Counted from the stretch's first letter, positions 25,487 through 36,835 are shown. The stretch is DNA of 64,000 nt from Brachypodius melanocephalos (GCA_013398615.1 VZSR01003806.1:14138621-14202620); one strand, 5' to 3'. Numbers and translations are program-made. Notes: a model not told the origin generated them from the sequence alone.

Positions 25487-26181
25487 GGAAAAATCAATTA
25501 AAGCAGAAAAGTTATAATGTGTTAAACTAGAATTGGTTCTGACCTGGAAGAATTGGTTCATTATCTAAATATTCCCAAGTCTTGGAATTACTTTCATCCT
25601 GTGGTTGAGCTCTGGTTCCACTGAACTTCTTAAGAAAGTTATTCTAAATTTTATTCTAAAGCAGGAGTTCTGAAGAGTTCAAAGGTTTCTATATTTACAT
25701 CATCAAACAATTTAGATGCAAAATGAATATTTTTATGCCTCTGTTCAGGCTTGTGAAATTATGAGGTCATAGAAAAAGAGGGGTTCTTTTGTTAACTCAC
25801 CTATTTCCATAATTAACATTCTTTTGGCTACTTGAGTTTTAGCATGCTATTTCATTAAAATAATGCAATTGCAGATGGAGAAAAAAAAGTTTTTAAAGTA
25901 TAATTGGTTTTCATTGTCAATATAACTTTAAATCCCATTAGCCACAAAATTTCAGCATTGTTTTCCTAATGACTTTTATAATTGGATCATCAGATTTCTC
26001 TCCTTTAAAAAAAAAAAAAGAAAAAAAGTCTCACGTGGTGGCTTTAAAGGTTATTATTTGCATGAATTTTCCCCCCTTAGTGTTACATTCACACTTTTAT
26101 TTCCACCAGTGCTGAAAGGTCAGAGACCTAGCAAGTTAAATGAAATCATGTCAAAAGCAACTAGAGCTCTTACTTCCCATT

Positions 26182-26229
26182 TCCTCTCTTTTTTTTTTTT
26201 TTTTTCTTTTTTTTTTTTTTTTCTTTTTA
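26182..26229. repeat. Long polypyrimidine (T-rich) tract
   Basis: About 48 bases of T with a few C, ending in ttttag. It resembles a splice-acceptor tract in form, but the sequence after it is not recognisable as an exon. Confidence 0.85.
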
Positions 26230-26649
26230 GATACTGACAGCTACTGGCAAATGCATGTGTGCAACCAGTTTGATTTGGGATCCTTGTCCATCTCAGCCTA
26301 TTACGGCAATTTGGAGGACTCCTCTGGGTCTTCCATAGAGCTGTTCTCTCTTTTACATGTGCCTGTGGCAAGATTTGTCACTTTCTTTCAGAAATTTCAG
26401 TGCACTGAACTAAACTGGACTTTAATGGAGGTTGTTTTGAACATATTGTAAAATAAGGAGTGTTTACACAAAGAAGTTATATTCTCATTTATAAATATTT
26501 TCCAGAGGTCTTATGTTTGTACAAGTAAACTAGATCTGGCACATATACTACTAGAAAAACTCCCTTCTCATTTTCCATGTGTTTCTGTTATTACAGGCGT
26601 CAAAGACATTAAAAAATTTAGAAAAGTTGCATTTCTCAAAGAGATCTTG

Positions 26650-28200
26650 AGATGTTATCCAGTATGTCTTCTTCCTGCAGGGAAGGTTCAGCTCTTCCTA
26701 AACCTGGCAGATTTTTATCTTACCAATTCTTTAAAATCTCCAGTGTTGAATAACCTGTATTTTCTCCAGGCAATTTATTCAAGTATTTAAGAACATTTGA
26801 CATTCTTTCCTCTAATATATAACTTGTATCTTTGTTGCTGCATTTTAAGCTTATTTCTAGCTTTCCTATTTGAATTTGCTCTTTATGCAGTAGTGTTTTA
26901 AAATACTTGAAGACCATGAAAGTACTCTTCAGATGCCACCCACCTGCACTAAACAGCTCAACACATTTTGGTTGTCCTCAAAGATTGTGTTTTGTAACCC
27001 TTTGATTATTCTTATCTCTTTAGTTGGTCAGCATTTCTCCTGCTGGTATCCTATATCTAGACAAAGCAGCTGAGTGAGATAAACAGGAAGGTTTTTTTAC
27101 TTTTCCTTCTATATGATCGTCTTCCAGGATGAAGCTTCCATTTTGTCTTTGAAATAGCCTTGCATGGCTGACTCATGCCCAATTTATGATCCACTATAGT
27201 ACATGCATCCTTTTCCAGAAGAACTGTTATTACTCATCCTATAATTTTGCAGACAGTTACTCTTACCTAAGTGGAGAACTTTTGATTTTTTGCCCTTATT
27301 AAATTTCATCCCAGCCACTTCAGACAATTTCTCCAATTTATAATAATCAGTTTGAATTCTAACCTCGTCATCGCCTGTCCCAGCTCTGAATCATCTGGAA
27401 ATAGAGCAACTATATTCCCTACTCCATCATGCGTTTTTATTATAGGAAGTTTTCCACAGACCTAGACTTCAAATCAGTCCCCAGCAGACCTCAGTCTTAC
27501 ATCCTTGCAGCTGAACAGTTTGTCTTTACACACAGGATCCCAATCAGTTGTATCCCTACCATATGGCAGTTTCAGGAAGACCCTGGATTGCAGAGAAAAA
27601 TGTCATAAAAGACACTGTCAGAAACTTTTCTAAAGTAAAGATATTTTTCCTTTTCAATACACAGGCCTGTCACCATGTCATAGGAAAAAACTTGGTTTCT
27701 TGACATGATTTGTTCTTGACAAATCAGTGTTGGCTGATTCATATCCCCTTGTTCCCATCCAGATGTTTGAATACTTGAACCAGCATTCTTTTTTCTTGGT
27801 AATTGAAATGAGATTGACTGATCTACAACTCTTTTCATTTTTTTAAAGGTAAGAACTATGATTGCTTTTTTTCTGTTTTCTGAAATTTCACCTGTCCTCA
27901 CTCCATTTTCAAAATAATTGCCCTGGGCTGTAAGATCACTTCAGGCCAGTTCTCTACTTACTCTCAGGTGAATTTCATCAGCCAGTCTAAAAATCGTCCA
28001 GCTTCACAAAGAAGAATTAGATCTCTGCTTTATCTTTTCCATCCCAAGTTTTTACCCGTTTTTTGTTGATGATAATTGTGTTAGACATCTAATCACAGCT
28101 GCTGTATCAAGTGAAGACTGAAGGAAAAAACCTACATTCTCATCTTTGGCCATCTGTGCACCATTGAGGCCTCTCGTACTTAGGAACCTGTGAAATGTTT
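26650..28200 (-). mobile_element. Ancient CR1/L3-like LINE with reverse-transcriptase remnant
   Basis: Read on the minus strand, this 1.55-kb block follows CR1 ORF2 from the sequence before the RT domain to the 3' part. The frame at 27901-27572 carries the RT-domain stretch ENRKKAIIVLTFKK (the family's E-W-KKA-IVPIFKK). Further on it has DMVTGL then YLYFRKVSDSVFYDIF, where active elements have the acidic catalytic block with the F-KAFD motif, so a key catalytic aspartate is lost. Near 27280-27310 lies the 'FNK-K-KVLHLG' region (plus strand: ccttattaaatttcatccc). The last part, near 26700-26790, is the 3' region (plus: ccagtgttgaataacctg). Frameshifts and stops abound, so it is a fossil. It is unusually long for a bird CR1 copy. 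Confidence 0.85.
27572..27901 (-). pseudogene. Reverse-transcriptase fragment of CR1 ORF2, decayed
   Basis: This open stretch of 109 codons is the best preserved coding part of the surrounding CR1 fossil. Residues about 6-40 correspond to the RT segment that begins with E-W-KKA-I and ends at the 'PVSL-PGK' motif, here degraded to QSISFQLPRKKNAG. Residues about 65-105 correspond to the segment from 'K-C-NL' through 'VTGLVD' to 'F-KAFDTV'. The catalytic aspartate of the latter motif is absent. It is an internal piece of a dead element, not a host gene, and its apparent start codon is incidental. Confidence 0.75.
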
Positions 28201-28654
28201 TGATAATCTCTGCTTTGTGTAGTGATAGAATAAGGAAAGAGAAAGGTTGCAGTGTTTATATTTAAACTAATTTTTGACCTCAGAAGGAAGTTAAGAGTCT
28301 AATGTGGGCCATGCTTATATGTGAGATTCGTCACACTCATTTTGGTCAATAAAAATGCTAATATCTAATTTAAGCATGCTCTTAAGTGTCCCTTTGTAGT
28401 TAATGGGAGATAGAAAGTGACTTCAATGATCAGCTTTTTTTTCCCTTTTTCCAGATACCTTTGTTAGATTGATGCATTAAGTTTTAACTTCAATGTTTTT
28501 CAGATTCTGTGCTGCTTAGGGGTATAGTTCTGAGCCTCATATTAAGTGCTGGTAAGTTCTCTTCAGAGAGGTAAATAAAACAAATCCCTTTTCTGATGAA
28601 CACTAAGGACAGCAAGTACAATTTTCAGGCCCAAAAGCATAAACAACGGTGGAC
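28201..28654. other. Unique non-coding DNA
   Basis: AT-rich sequence between the CR1 fossil and an LTR, with no recognised gene. Part of it, from about 28610, may be the left end of the following LTR. Confidence 0.5.
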
Positions 28655-28927
28655 TGAAGAAAGAAACAGTAAGAATGAGGTTTCACAACCTGAAGCTGTA
28701 ATTGGACAATTAAATCCCAATATGCAAATGGGTCAAAACTGATAAAAGTGTGAAACCTCTTGACCAGTCGTCCATTTTGTGACCATTATGGGTCCACCTT
28801 GGGTGTAGCCCTGGTCAGGCTCTTGTCCTTCCCAAGTTGTACCCTAAAGGCCTCTCAATAAATATCTACTTTATTCTCTGGCTCTGTTCAGTCTCTGTTC
28901 CAGGTCAGCCTCCCCAAGGCATGAAGA
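28655..28927 (+). mobile_element. Solo LTR of an endogenous retrovirus
   Basis: The plus strand shows an LTR-like order. An attggacaattaaat and caaatgggtcaaaactg block leads to a TATA-like gataaaagtg at 28741-28750. A transcribed part with cattttgtgaccattatggg and ccaccttgggtgtagccctg follows, then AATAAA at 28857-28862, and an end at ccccaaggca (28921). I recognise the block as a songbird ERV LTR. A matching 6-mer, tgaaga, flanks it at 28655-28660 and 28922-28927. The implied left edge does not begin with TG, so either that end is mutated or the match is chance. No internal retroviral sequence adjoins it. Confidence 0.65.
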
Positions 28928-29973
28928 TGAAGCCCAACCTGTCAAGAGCAGCAGGTGACGATGATGACACCAGTGCAAGCAGACAGGAATGGCAGCTTGG
29001 CGAGGACTTGCTGCTTGGAAAGTCTTTATTACATTTGAGGACAAGCACATCACCAAAAGCAAATGGCCAGGTTCTGTTCTGGTTATATCATAAGCTTTAG
29101 GACCACATTGTTGTAACACCATCTTTTACAAAGCATATCACAATTTACATTCTGATTTTTAATATGTTTAACTTGGTGCACCGCATCATGTTTGACACAC
29201 CACTTTTTTTACTACTTTTTTTTTAGTGGGAATCTGACTTATGCAGGAATAATTCATGAGCATATGTATATATATTGGTCAAAATGTCAATGTTTCTGTG
29301 CAAGAGAGGGAGTTACCATAAATTGGCTACAGCCCACTTCTACTGTCTTCCATAAATAACTTTCAAGTTTAGGAAAAGGTTGTATTTCAGCCATTTTAAA
29401 AATGGCTTCCAAAGGATGCTTTTTGAAATAGTTCATCTTATAGCATGGTATCAATTTAAACAGCTTGTTTTACTAGCATGTAATTAGTGTAGGGATGCAG
29501 CTGAAGTCCAAATCTGTTTTAAAGGGCTAAATCTGTATTTTTTATTATTTTTCTTTTAGGTTTTTTTTATTACCAATGTAGTCACAAAGTCCAAATTTTG
29601 CTCAAGTTTCCCCACCTTATCCAGTCTCTATTCCTTTAAAGACTGTGTCATCCTTTAAGTTCCCCTACATTCTGCACACAGAACTGTGAATCGCTGTCAT
29701 ATGTTTGCTTCATGGTGGAAGCCAAGAAAACCAATCTATGTTGGTCAGAGCATGCAGTAATTCTTCAATTCTTCAATTATCTTCAAATGTTCAGTACTGC
29801 TTGAGTTTTCTCCAGGTCTTTTTTTCTAAATATCATGAACTTTTTTGTATTTTTAGAATCTACATCTTTCTTTCCTTTCTTTTCCTGCACCTGACTGGAA
29901 TTTGATGTGTACATGTGTGTCATGCTAGTGTCTGTCCAGCTCAGCTACAATATAATGTGTGTGCTTGTGTTTT

Positions 29974-30001
29974 TGTGTGTGTGTGTGCACAGGCACACAC
30001 A
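29974..30001. repeat. (GT)n repeat with fold-back
   Basis: A short GT run is followed by tgtgtgtgc, the loop acag and gcacacaca, giving a 9-bp perfect stem. It is a dinucleotide microsatellite. Confidence 0.8.
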
Positions 30002-30637
30002 GGTGAGTGATTCCTGGAAAAACAAAAACAAAGCAAGTTTTCCTTTTATGCCAATTTGAATGATTGTCCTTCACTTGATAAAGTCTGGCACATACCTTGG
30101 AGTTTCATATGAACTGCCACAATAACCTGACTACAGTGCGGATTCCTGACCCAGCTTCCAGAGGTTTGTGATGTCTCCTTATTCCATTAGCACTTTGTCA
30201 TCTGCTCCCCTGTTGCCACTGTCATGTGGAACAGAGGTTTAGGGTGAGGTTCTTGATAGTGTTGAAAAGTCTCTTTGCATTTCACTCAGTCTGTATCTCT
30301 CCACTCTCATTTTGCACAATACCTATTTATGTGTTTCTGCTTATCTCACCAACTGCTGTATCTCACACACAACTTGTAGAAATTTATTGGGGAGGCTTAT
30401 GAATTTAAATATTTGGGGTTTATTTTGAACATGATGCAGTATAATAAGAAGGTTGTCAGGTGTTCCTTCTATGTAATTCCTTACAAGTGTTTCAGAAGAG
30501 GGCACTTTTCCTCTGACATGACAGTAAGCATTGGCTGAACTACTTTTTAGAATATCAATAAAACAGGGATCTTAGCCACTTAATTTCTTTGGGGCTTGTG
30601 AGATCATTTCTATAGCATTGGGGGTTTTAGTTGACAG

Positions 30638-30710
30638 GGTTTTTTTTTGGTTGGTTGGGTTTTATTTTGTTTGTTTGTGATTTTTTTTAAGTTTTCTTTT
30701 TTTTTTCTTA
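30638..30710. repeat. T/G-rich low-complexity tract
   Basis: This is a run of T with interspersed GG and GGG (for example ggttggttgggttttattt). It is roughly complementary to the A/C-rich tract that begins 84 bp downstream. Confidence 0.8.
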
Positions 30711-30793
30711 ATGTGATTAGTAGCAAATTCCATCTGTTTGAACCTGTCCCTACAAAGAAGGCAACGTAATAGGAGTAACTGAATAGATTAATT

Positions 30794-30852
30794 AAAAAAA
30801 AAAAAAAACCAAAAAAAACCCCCAAAAAAACAACCAAAAAGCAACCAAAAAG
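30794..30852. repeat. A/C-rich low-complexity tract
   Basis: This is a run of A broken by cc and ccccc (for example aaccaaaaaaaaccccc). It resembles the tracts at 34202-34231, 35899-35972 and 42879-43012. Confidence 0.85.
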
Positions 30853-33789
30853 ACAAGGCAGAAAGGATTTGCCGTATTTCTATATTTTGGTTCAAATAAT
30901 TTTCAAGATATTCAAAATGTTCTGGTAGTGAACTTAAATGGCTTTATTAAACAGACATATATAATCAGTTTATGTCAATATTTTTTCTTAATGATAATAT
31001 CATATAATTTACATTAGTGATATAAAATGGCTGAATGAATAAGTATATAGTAACTAAAATTAATAATTATGTAGCTTTAACTCTATATGCCAGTAATGAT
31101 GCTGCATATAAGGATGCTGTAATATTTTTATATTTATAATTCAGATAAAGTATATTAGAAAGGTTTTGCCAAAGCACAGGAATAAAGGCCAGAAAAACAT
31201 TGCTTGAAATTTCTCTACAGCTTAGTGCAAATAACTTAATTGCTGTACTACAATTTTTCTGATCTCTGAAATGGGAATAGCAGCTGAGTGCAAGTCCTTG
31301 GTGAATGACTTACACAAGACTACATTTCAATGACTGAAATATAGGATATATTTATAGATTTTTTTCTGTTGAATTTCTTCTTTTCATTTTTCACATAATT
31401 TATTTCAATTTGTTAACTAACTACTTGGCTGTTAGCCCTCAAGTTTTACATTGAATTATTTTTATTTTTCTGATTGTATTTGAATCTTATAAAGACAGGA
31501 AAAAAGTTCTTCCTTCATAACTTGACATAGCTATGAATTTGTATATGGCATTGTGTCAGTGCAAGGTATTCAGTATCTTTATCTTTGGAGATGTTAAGAG
31601 CATGTTGGAAGAATAACCTTGATTTAAGATTAGTTTTTATTTTTGCTGCAGCTACTGTAACACACAAAATTAAATGCTATGCTTTCTACCCCCTGTTCTG
31701 TTACTACAAGAAATGTTTCAGGCAGGATGATGGGTGGCTTCCCATGTGGTCTGAACAGGACATGACATCTACAAAACTGGAATAAATCCACTGATCCCTC
31801 TGATAACAGTCAAGGCTAACTTTAATCACAAATTGCTTTTTAGCTCAACTCTGGGGGTCAGAATTTAATTTCAGAATAACTGACAGTTTTGTTTCATTCA
31901 TTAGACAAAGCACAGATACACGGAAAAGCCCTGTAACATTGCACATTTTACACCAATAAACACCTTGCCTTAATTCAATTATTTTCAGCTGCAGCCCACC
32001 ACTTTGTCCAGATATATTCTGTGTAGAATGGTCATAACCATTGAATAACCAATGTAGAAATTGTCCCCTGTTGGAAAAGGGGAGGGGCAAGGTCCCTGCT
32101 CAGAGGCAGAGGTGGTGGCAGACACCTATGGTCCATATTTCTACTGTGGCAGAATTGGTGTCAGTGGAAGCTCACCAGGGCTGGGTCGTGTTGGGTTTCC
32201 TGTTAGCTCATGTGAGAATCACTGCCTCAGACTCTGCTGGCATGGTCACACAATGCCAGCTGTCACTCTAGTTGTCATTTCAGATTTAGCCCAGGAACAT
32301 TTTAAACTCAAAACCAGAAGTCTCTGCATCTTGAGCTGAAAAGAAAGTGTCTGTAGCCAAAGGAGAAGCACTTTTATAAAACTCTTCTGTAGACTGGACA
32401 GCTGGGGCAGGTTCACAGTATTGCTGAGAATATTTGTAGCCCCAGTGTTAGTGGAATGGAAATTTGGTGGTGTCAGGCAATCTGGAAGTGCTTATCCCCA
32501 TGTTAATATGGGAATTGGGAAGGTAAATGCACATTTGGTGGATTACACTCTTCTAGTAAACCCAGAATGAACATATATTAGGAGTAGACTGCAGAACACC
32601 TAGCTGCCAATTTAGTTCTGTTCATCAACATACAAACACCCAAGCCTTTGAGCAATTAGAAAACTTGCAGAAAGTAATGCTGCTAGTGGTGTCTATAAAT
32701 CAAGAGCAAATAAACAATCATTAAAATTCTTCCTCAGTAACAGAATCTGATAGTGAGTCAGACACAGTAAGTGAGAATAGATAGTCTAGCTCCAGCCCTA
32801 ATGGAGAAGGATCTGTGCCAGCTAATAACTTTCTGTTTCTTTCAGTAAATAAATGTGAGTACCCTGGGTTACAGGCTGGATAAATAATGGAAGTTGAATC
32901 ACCTATATTCTGAAATTTATACCCAGTCAAATGGCAATTTATTTCCTTACTGACATAGTCACCCCCACTTATGTTCTTGTAATCCTCATTGATATTAATG
33001 GGAAATATATTGTTGTGTGGACACGGAAAGGAGATACAGAGTCAAAAACCTTGTTTTCTCCATCCTTGTAAGGCAAAAGTCGAAAATAGCTCTTATTGCT
33101 AAAGCTTCACACAGATTAAGACAAAAATGTGCATCTTTTTCTCCCTTCACATTTAATCCTAGCTGAATGCAGGATGGTGGTTATCATGAGTCATTTGGCT
33201 TTCTCTGGAAAAAAATTGAATGGCTCATTACCATATTAATATATTATTCACTACCAGTATATTTTATTTTTTAACAGGAAAGCTGGTGCATACCAGACAT
33301 ACATTACATACATTTTATTTAGCTGAATTTAACTGTGGAGTTTTGAAAGTGATGTTTGAATCCCTCTCTGGAATACTTTTGCTTGTTTTCCACTAGTCTT
33401 GGAAAACTTAGCCTAAATAACAACCTCAAAGAGGTTTGGAAAAAAATAAATGCATCAATATTTGGGAAAGTTACAGAGGACAGTTGTGAGCCTGTTTGCC
33501 ACTGATCTTGGCAGAAAGAGTGAAATGGTTGATACATTTCAAATTAATAAAGAGTTAAAAGAGGTTACTTTAATTGTTGCCAATCAGCATTAGTATATGC
33601 TAATAAAATTTGTTAATATAGCTTGCTACTTTTTTATGAAATTAAAATTTTGATTGAAGAATCTGTTTAATATAGTTAGACATCACCAGGGCATTTGATT
33701 TGGTACAGAGCAATATTTCAATACCTAGGAAGAGTGATGAAAATTCAATGGATTAATAAGTACGTAGAAAAGTAAGTTTCGAGATGCAG

Positions 33790-34201
33790 TTGTGCACGGA
33801 GTTTTGGTGGGGTGGAGTTACCTTTGCCCATGGCTGCCCTCACAGTGCTGGGCTGTGCTTTGGTGGCTGCAAAGGTGTTGGTGACACAGCAGGGCTTTGG
33901 ACAGTGCTGAGCTGTGCTGGCACAGCAGCGAGGCTGTTTCTCCACTCTCTCCCACTGAAAGGTGACAGGATGGCGCTGGGTCAGAGGCTGCAGGGGACAC
34001 GGCTGGGACAGGCTGACCCAGAGGGATATTTGGTACCATATGATGTGATGTTTGGCAATAAAAGTTAAGAGGAAGAAGGTGAGGAGCATTCATTATTCAG
34101 TCTTTTCTCTTCTGAAGCAACATTGTGGGTACCAAACCTCTGCTTCCCAGGAAGCAGCTGAACATCACCTGCTGATGGGATGGAGAAAATAAATATTCAT
34201 T
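33790..34201 (+). mobile_element. ERVL-type LTR fragment, second copy
   Basis: This stretch is related to the LTR at 12961-13520 and lies in the same orientation. Shared landmarks are cacggctgggacaggctgac, the gagggatatttggtaccata block and the promoter-like caataaaag at 34056-34064, followed by agaggaagaaggtgagg and agctgaacatcacctgctga. The U5 part ending in accacgaca is missing, so the 3' end is truncated, near the A-rich tract at 34202. The left part (gtgctgggctgtgctttgg and similar) is expanded or rearranged compared with the first copy. The frames of 90-114 codons here are LTR sequence. Confidence 0.62.
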
Positions 34202-34231
34202 AAAAAAAAAAAACAAACAAAAAACCCCAAA
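34202..34231. repeat. A/C-rich tract
   Basis: An A-run followed by caaacaaaaaacccc, directly after the truncated LTR. It is the same style of tract as at 30794 and 42879. Confidence 0.85.
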
Positions 34232-34669
34232 GCATCTACACTCAGGCTTTGCTTTATTTCACTAAACTACCATTATCCCAAACCACTAGTTTTTCATCTA
34301 ATTTTCTCTTTTTTTCTTGCTGAGGATGGGGTGTGAGAGAGGGGCTTGGTGGGCACCTGTCACCAGCCAAGATCAACCCACCCTTAACTGTAAATGGGAA
34401 TTATGAGGAAGCAGACATCCTCTCAGGGAAGCCCCAGTAAGATCCATTCTTCACTACACATGCATTATCATAAATTGGAAAATACAGAATTCTACTGCTA
34501 AAGCTTCTGACTGAAAAAAATCTAGGGGAAGATATAAATAATGAAGAAAATAGGCTATGGAAATTTAGGTGCTTTGATTGCTTGGAGCTGTGGTAAAGGA
34601 AAATTATTTCCCAGTATTGCCCAATACATATTCAGAGGCCTGGAAAAAATTTCAGTTAGACATAAAGGA

Positions 34670-35280
34670 CTGGAAATACGTTCATGGGAGAAGGGAGTGT
34701 GAAAAGGACTTATAGGTCATGGGAGTTAATCTGATGAAAATGAGCTGCTAAAGATAACACTGTGGCAAAAAGGTTAATGAGACCACTACATGAATCCACA
34801 AGAGGATACGAGAAGTTATAGAGAGATTAAATTACTGTATTGTTGGGTTTTGCACTGACCCCTCTGTATCAGGATCATTTCTGATATTTAGTGAAGAGTG
34901 TTATAAAATGGGAGAGGATTTAGAGAAGAGGTATGAAAATGATTAGTGAACTGGAAAACATGCTATAAGGAATAAATTAGCTCCATGTACTTAGTTTATC
35001 AAAGAGAAGATTAGGGAGTCAATGTCTGTTTGGTGAACAAGGTTCCATAGTGCATTCTTCAGCCTAACCAGAAAAATATAACTAGAATCTTTGTTAGACA
35101 AAATAAGACTGGAAAATATGAACATGTCTTTGAAATAAGAGTTATTTGGTTTTAATGCATTTTACCAAAGGATTCTTCACCAGAGGTAAGTTTGTAATCA
35201 GGATTAGGTTTTGTTTCTAAAAGCTACCCTCCTGTTGAGATCAATCTTCTGCAGTCAGAAGCTGTCTGTTGGCTCTGCAA
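34670..35280 (+). mobile_element. Ancient CR1/L3-like LINE, 3' third
   Basis: The plus strand follows the C-terminal ORF2 region and start of the 3' end of an old CR1 lineage. The landmarks are tgaaaaggacttataggtca, then gctgctaaagataacactgt, then aagaggatacgagaagttat, then a degraded 'fused RT tail' block at 34910-34975 (agagaagaggtatgaaaatg, attagtgaactggaaaacat). After these come gttagacaaaataagactgg (~35092) and gcattttaccaaaggattc (~35157). Their order is that of intact elements. Divergence is high and no frame survives. The 3' tail itself is not recognisable. Confidence 0.78.
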
Positions 35281-35506
35281 AGCATGAACATTTTTTTGTG
35301 TCTCACAGAGGTATAAATATTAGATCAAAGCTTTAGTCCATACTACAAATGGAGATGTTATATGCAAAAATTTTGCTGAATTCGTTATGTTTCTCTATCC
35401 CAGCTCTATTAATATCCCCTTTGTCCTATCACCTATAAGAACTAATTTCAGTTACTGTGATATGAATTAAAATATGAATTTTGTGATAAGTTCATTAAAA
35501 AACTAC

Positions 35507-35509
<3 letters not shown>

Positions 35510-35541
<32 letters not shown>
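35510..35541. repeat. (TA)n microsatellite
   Basis: An uninterrupted TA dinucleotide run of about 16 units. Confidence 0.95.
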
Positions 35542-35543
<2 letters not shown>

Positions 35544-35898
35544 AAATTTATTTACAGAAATATCTGTATTTACTGATTGTTACTTTCCTGGGAATCCTTA
35601 GCTTTTCCCACCATTTCTAAGATGATAAAGTTTAGGGAGAGAAGAATAAGGAAAGATAGAAGGAGAAAGACAATTTGGAGAAGCACATTATGACAGTAGA
35701 ATAAACAATCTTAACAGACTAAAATCAACCAGCATAGAGACTTAAATATGCCTCAGGTAGTATTGTTTAGTGACAATGGATACATTTATACACTTTCATT
35801 TTGAAAAATTCCAGACTGTTTATTTGTCTTATTTCTCCCTTACAATTTCTTTGACTTTTCCTTTACAAAGCTTCTCAATAATGAGTAGGAATCTTAAG

Positions 35899-35972
35899 GA
35901 AAAAACAACAACAACAACAACAAAAAAACACAAACAAACAAACAAACAAAAAGAACCAACCAAAAAACCCCC
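35899..35972. repeat. (CAA)n/(CAAA)n A/C-rich tract
   Basis: A short A-run is followed by about five caa units, a mixed block, about five caaa units, then accaaccaaaaaaccccc. It is a compound microsatellite in the same style as the other A/C tracts in the window. Confidence 0.9.
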
Positions 35973-36518
35973 ATAAAATTTAGTGGAAAACATTAATTTA
36001 AAGATAGTTGATTGATACCCAGAAGAGTCAGGGTAAAGGAAGTTTGTTTTGTGACATTGTAAAAAAAGGAAAGAGACCCAATCCTGAGATGATCAGAAAT
36101 AACTGATTAATTCAATATTGAAGCAATGACTACTAGAATTAATTTTACTAACTTTTCACAATAATAATAGACTGGACCACAGGGCCAACCTGTTTGTCTT
36201 TCAGACTAAGAAAAATATTCCTAATAATGCAAGTAGGAGGTGACTATGACAATGTTAATATGGTTGGCATTAAGTTTATCTTAATGCCTTTATGGAGGCA
36301 AAAAAAAAAAAGTATTTTGAAATGAAAACATTTAAGTATTGAGTAATTGCTAAGTAAGTTATAATCTTTTGTAGTTAGTAATTGTCTATCTAATTGTGAT
36401 GATTCAAATTACATCACCACAGAAATTCAAAATAACCCTCCTATCTTGAGTGGCCATGGCATGGAAATCAGCAAAGGCTTTATTAGCTTTTTCCCTGTGA
36501 ATTCAATGAGGGTACTCA

Positions 36519-36835
36519 TGTTACATCAACCCTCTTGTTAGAAGGCAGAAATAAGCCAAGACACAGACTTTCTTCCTCATGTTCTTCTTCATCTTCTTGA
36601 GCCTCTCATTCCCTCTTCCTCAAGGTTCATCCTCCTTCACGAGCCTTCTCACCAGCTATCCCATTCCCTTTTATCACACTTATCTTTATTGGGTATAGCT
36701 GTGACTCATTAGGGGAGAGGCTGTGCTGGGTAATTAACACAGCTGTTACCTATCAGGGGCAAGTTCTCCTGTATTCCCTTCTCCTACATACTCACAGTCA
36801 TATCCATTAATCTTTCATACACTTAATCCGGTACA
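36519..36835 (-). mobile_element. Possible LTR, minus strand
   Basis: Read on the minus strand, the block begins tgtaccggattaag and ends gggttgatgtaaca, so it has TG and CA termini. Between them lie a TATA-like gtgataaaaggg and an aataaag signal (plus: ctttatt near 36686). It also has a purine-rich stretch full of gaagaag units and tgctgggtaattaacacagc. I have a weak recollection of this text from songbird LTRs. The flanking hexamers do not match (tactca and agttgc), so the ends are not proven. Confidence 0.4.

Larger units (their letters stand above)
25177..26649. other. Unique AT-rich DNA with T-runs
   Basis: No gene is recognised. The stretch holds T-rich runs at 25294-25309, 25413-25445 and 26182-26229, an A-rich run near 26008 and a hairpin at 25457-25486. 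The 103-codon plus frame at 26140-26451 crosses the T-rich run and is not credible as a gene. Confidence 0.65.
28928..33783. other. Unique AT-rich non-coding DNA with simple repeats
   Basis: No gene is recognised over almost 5 kb. The stretch includes a GT repeat that can fold back (29974-30001) and a pair of T/G-rich and A/C-rich tracts around 30.64-30.85 kb. Frames reach only about 90 codons (32061-32339) and overlap in other phases. Confidence 0.65.
35281..36518. other. Unique AT-rich DNA with microsatellites
   Basis: No gene is recognised. The stretch contains the (TA)n run at 35510-35541, the A/C-rich tract at 35899-35972 and a short A-run near 36301. Confidence 0.65.

Noticed and set aside
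26182..26229. T-rich tract ending in ttttag, resembling a strong splice acceptor
   Set aside because: The sequence after it shows no coding conservation, and no matching donor or branch point can be argued. T-rich runs are common nearby.
32061..32339. 92-codon frame in a GC-richer patch
   Set aside because: Overlapping frames in other phases, and no similarity I recognise.
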